Shown: piece after piece, positions 62,129 through 64,000 of the stretch
Layout: each line of letters begins with the position of its first letter
Numbering within the stretch: position 1 is the stretch's first letter
Notes under the pieces: generated by a model
The model's database searches: none
What the model saw: the letters and a program-made list of their open reading frames with translations, nothing else
What the model was told of the DNA's origin: nothing
Translations under genes and position numbers: made by a program
Origin: FEN-1088 sp031407985
GTDB taxonomy: Bacteria > Myxococcota_A > Polyangia > Fen-1088
Length of the DNA stretch: 64,000 bases
Direction: 5' to 3'
NCBI GenBank assembly: GCA_031407985.1
Contig: JANOJB010000238.1
Coordinates: 1-64,000 of the forward strand

Positions 62129-63739
62129 ATGGCAGATCCCCTGGTCCGGAAGATTGCGGCGCTGCTAAACAGTGACGCGCACGAACGGCAGATCGCGGCG
62201 GCCCTTGTCCTTGGCGAGATCGGCTTGCGCGACGCGGTCGTCGTCGACGGGTTGATCGCCGCCGCCGGGAAGGGGGTACCGCCGGTGCAGCGACACGCGG
62301 TCGAGGCTCTGGGCCGGCTTCAGGCCAAGAAGGCGCTGCCGACGATCCTGGGCCTGTTGGCATCGCGGGACGACGGCCTGCGGGCGGCGGCGATCGCGGC
62401 GGCGGTCGTTTTTCAGGACGACGCGGTGGGGCCGGTCAAGGCCCGCCTCGGAACAGCGACCGATGCGATCGAGCGGCGCGGGCTGGAGGAAATCCTGGGC
62501 CGCGTCGGCGGCAAGGACGCCTTTTCTGCGTTGCTGACGGCGCTGGACACCAGCGATATCGAGGCGGCGAAGACCGCGGCCCTGGCCGCCCGCCACCGCA
62601 TCAAGGACGCCAGTCCCCGCGAGCGACAGGGCTACCTGGCACAGGTGATGAAATTGCTTGATCGCAAACCGTCGGAGCGATCGCCCGGGCTGACAGCCGC
62701 CGCGCTGAAAATCCTGGGCTACCTGGAGGACTCCAGCTCCGCGCCCGTGCTGCTCGCATTCGCGAAGGACAACCGGCAGCCCGAGGCCGTGCGTCAGGAA
62801 GCGTTGATCGCCCTGCGGTTCACGACAGGTGGCGCGACCGGGGCCCGCGCCGGCGCCGTCTTGATCGACCTCGCGGAAACGGCCGCACTGCCCCTGGCGC
62901 GCACCGCCCTTTACACGCTGGCCAGCATCGCGATTCCCCCGCCCCTGGCGCGGCGACTGGGCGCCCTGGCGCTGCGCGGAGAGCCCGAGCGGGCGCAACT
63001 GGCGATCGAACGGCTTGGCCAGATGCCGGACGCCGAGGCGGGCGCGCAACTGGCCACGATTCTGGCGAAGACGACGGACAGGGCCCGTGCCGAGGCGGCC
63101 GCGAAGGCGTTGGACGCCAGAACCGAGGCCGCCCGCGTGTTGGGCGCCGCCTTGCTGGATGTGACCGACGACGAGCGTACGCAGTTCCTGACCAAACTGT
63201 TGCTGCCGCACGTGAACCAATTGGCGGCCGGCGCCGCCCCCGAAAAGAAGATCGGGCGATCTTTGGTCCAGGCGGCGCTGGCGCGCGGCGCGGATCCGGG
63301 ACCGGGAGCCCAGTCATTGCTGGTTCTGGCCCGAAAGATCGACGGTACCGCGATCGCGACCGGCCTGCGCCTGTTGGCCGCCAAGCTGGGCAAGGCCGGC
63401 AAGCCGTCCGCCCTGGTCGTATGGCGCCGGCTGGGGCAAAGCGCGGATGCAAAGCCCGAGGACGGGTACGCGCTGGCGTCCGCCGAACTGGCGGCCGGCC
63501 GCCGCGACGAGGGAATGACAGTCCTCCGCCAACTGCTGGATCGTGGCTACGACGTGCCCGCGGCGTTGCGCAAGGATAAGACCACGGAACCGGAACGTCG
63601 CTACCAGATCGGCTTCGCGCTGATGGAACGCCGTCACCCCGCCGGCGAGGAGATCTTGCAGGACCTGGCCAGCGACGGCGGCCGGAGCAAGATCGCGCGG
63701 ATGGCCAAAGCCAAACTGAAATCGGCCGGCGGCGCCTGA
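62129..63739 (+). CDS. HEAT-repeat protein
   Basis: The 536-residue protein consists of Ala/Leu-rich helical hairpins typical of HEAT/PBS-lyase repeats (ALVLGEIGLRDAVVVDGLIA, AVEALGRLQAKKALPTILGL, LARTALYTLASIAIPPPLA). It is probably cytoplasmic and a protein-binding scaffold, possibly a phycobilisome-lyase-like fold without that function. No catalytic site is seen. It starts 133 bases after the lipoprotein gene. Confidence 0.8.
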   Translation: MADPLVRKIAALLNSDAHERQIAAALVLGEIGLRDAVVVDGLIAAAGKGVPPVQRHAVEALGRLQAKKALPTILGLLASRDDGLRAAAIAAAVVFQDDAVGPVKARLGTATDAIERRGLEEILGRVGGKDAFSALLTALDTSDIEAAKTAALAARHRIKDASPRERQGYLAQVMKLLDRKPSERSPGLTAAALKILGYLEDSSSAPVLLAFAKDNRQPEAVRQEALIALRFTTGGATGARAGAVLIDLAETAALPLARTALYTLASIAIPPPLARRLGALALRGEPERAQLAIERLGQMPDAEAGAQLATILAKTTDRARAEAAAKALDARTEAARVLGAALLDVTDDERTQFLTKLLLPHVNQLAAGAAPEKKIGRSLVQAALARGADPGPGAQSLLVLARKIDGTAIATGLRLLAAKLGKAGKPSALVVWRRLGQSADAKPEDGYALASAELAAGRRDEGMTVLRQLLDRGYDVPAALRKDKTTEPERRYQIGFALMERRHPAGEEILQDLASDGGRSKIARMAKAKLKSAGGA

Positions 63740-63804
63740 CGATCGGCGCCTGGAAACCCCGCCCGATCGCGACAACCGCCGCCCGACTGTGGGATAGTGG
63801 GCCC

Positions 63805-64000
63805 ATGCTCGATTCCAGCCTGACCCTGGCGATCATCGGTTCGGGCACGATGGGGGAAGCCATCGTGCGTGGCCTTCTGCGTTCGGGAAAACTGCAACCG
63901 CAGCAGATCTTCGCGACCGACCGCCGCATCGACGTCGTGAACGCACTTCGCGTCGAACACGGCGTGCGCACGACGATCAACAACCAGGACGCCTGCCGCG
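63805..64000 (+). CDS. proC: Pyrroline-5-carboxylate reductase, start only
   Basis: The first 65 residues are visible: MLDSSLTLAIIGSGTMGEAI, with the NAD(P)-binding GxGxMG of ProC and the downstream IFATDRR. The enzyme makes proline from pyrroline-5-carboxylate using NAD(P)H. The gene runs off the right edge. The call rests on the Rossmann start alone, so a related dehydrogenase is possible. Confidence 0.7.
   Translation, partial: MLDSSLTLAIIGSGTMGEAIVRGLLRSGKLQPQQIFATDRRIDVVNALRVEHGVRTTINNQDACR

Overview
This is high-GC DNA in which genes overlap tightly (ATGA/GTGA junctions) and many products are predicted secreted lipoproteins. Several lipoproteins carry low-complexity Gly/Thr/Ala or Asp-rich linkers, and there are thrombospondin type 3 repeats, a MYXO-CTERM-like tail and a caspase-like protease behind a sigma/anti-sigma pair. 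Together these suggest a myxobacterium (Myxococcota). That is an inference from gene content. No rRNA, tRNA or housekeeping marker is present that would fix the order.

Region 1 (1-22.9 kb) is a metal-resistance island. A minus-strand operon encodes a heavy-metal-binding-domain protein, a multicopper oxidase and an FN3 lipoprotein. It diverges from a Cu+-type P1B ATPase carrying YHS and HMBD domains. A second minus-strand operon encodes a Ca2+-type P-ATPase, a CusC-like channel, a CusB-like adaptor, a CusA-like RND pump with a Met-rich insertion, and a YHS protein fused to a chopped-off start of alpha-glucan phosphorylase. A plus-strand operon then encodes a BlaI/CopY-type repressor, an M56 (BlaR1-like) membrane protease with a Cys/His-rich outer loop, a complete CzcCBA-type pump and an EamA transporter with a His-rich tail. 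This last operon looks like a proteolysis-based metal-sensing switch and is the strongest candidate for an undescribed system.

Region 2 (22.9-31.9 kb) holds small regulated operons. One is a TetR gene with a probable leaderless promoter, followed by a small membrane protein and a methyltransferase. The next is an ArsR-rhodanese regulator, a persulfide dioxygenase-like hydrolase and an MFS transporter, which suggests sulfane-sulfur handling. Then come a MarR regulator with a perfect palindromic operator and a c-type cytochrome lipoprotein, an FAD monooxygenase and a GH8 glycosidase.

Region 3 (32-50 kb) is rich in envelope and secreted proteins: ricin-type lectin, a three-module membrane protein, an LCAT-like hydrolase, a TSP3-repeat protein, Gly-linker lipoproteins (LamG-like, GH17-like, double beta-propeller, cytochrome-like), a TonB-dependent receptor and a BNR-repeat protein. 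It also holds a frameshifted CotH-family remnant and a VapBC toxin-antitoxin pair with a palindromic operator.

Region 4 (50-64 kb) encodes ferrochelatase, a GAF-PAS-GGDEF cyclase, a DUF3014 protein, a PMT-like glycosyltransferase, a universal stress protein, an M50 protease, an intracellular GH13 amylase, a sigma/anti-sigma/caspase operon, a Cys-rich lipoprotein, a HEAT-repeat protein and the start of proC. Start-codon choices rest on ribosome-binding sites, overlaps and domain boundaries read by eye, and no database search was possible.
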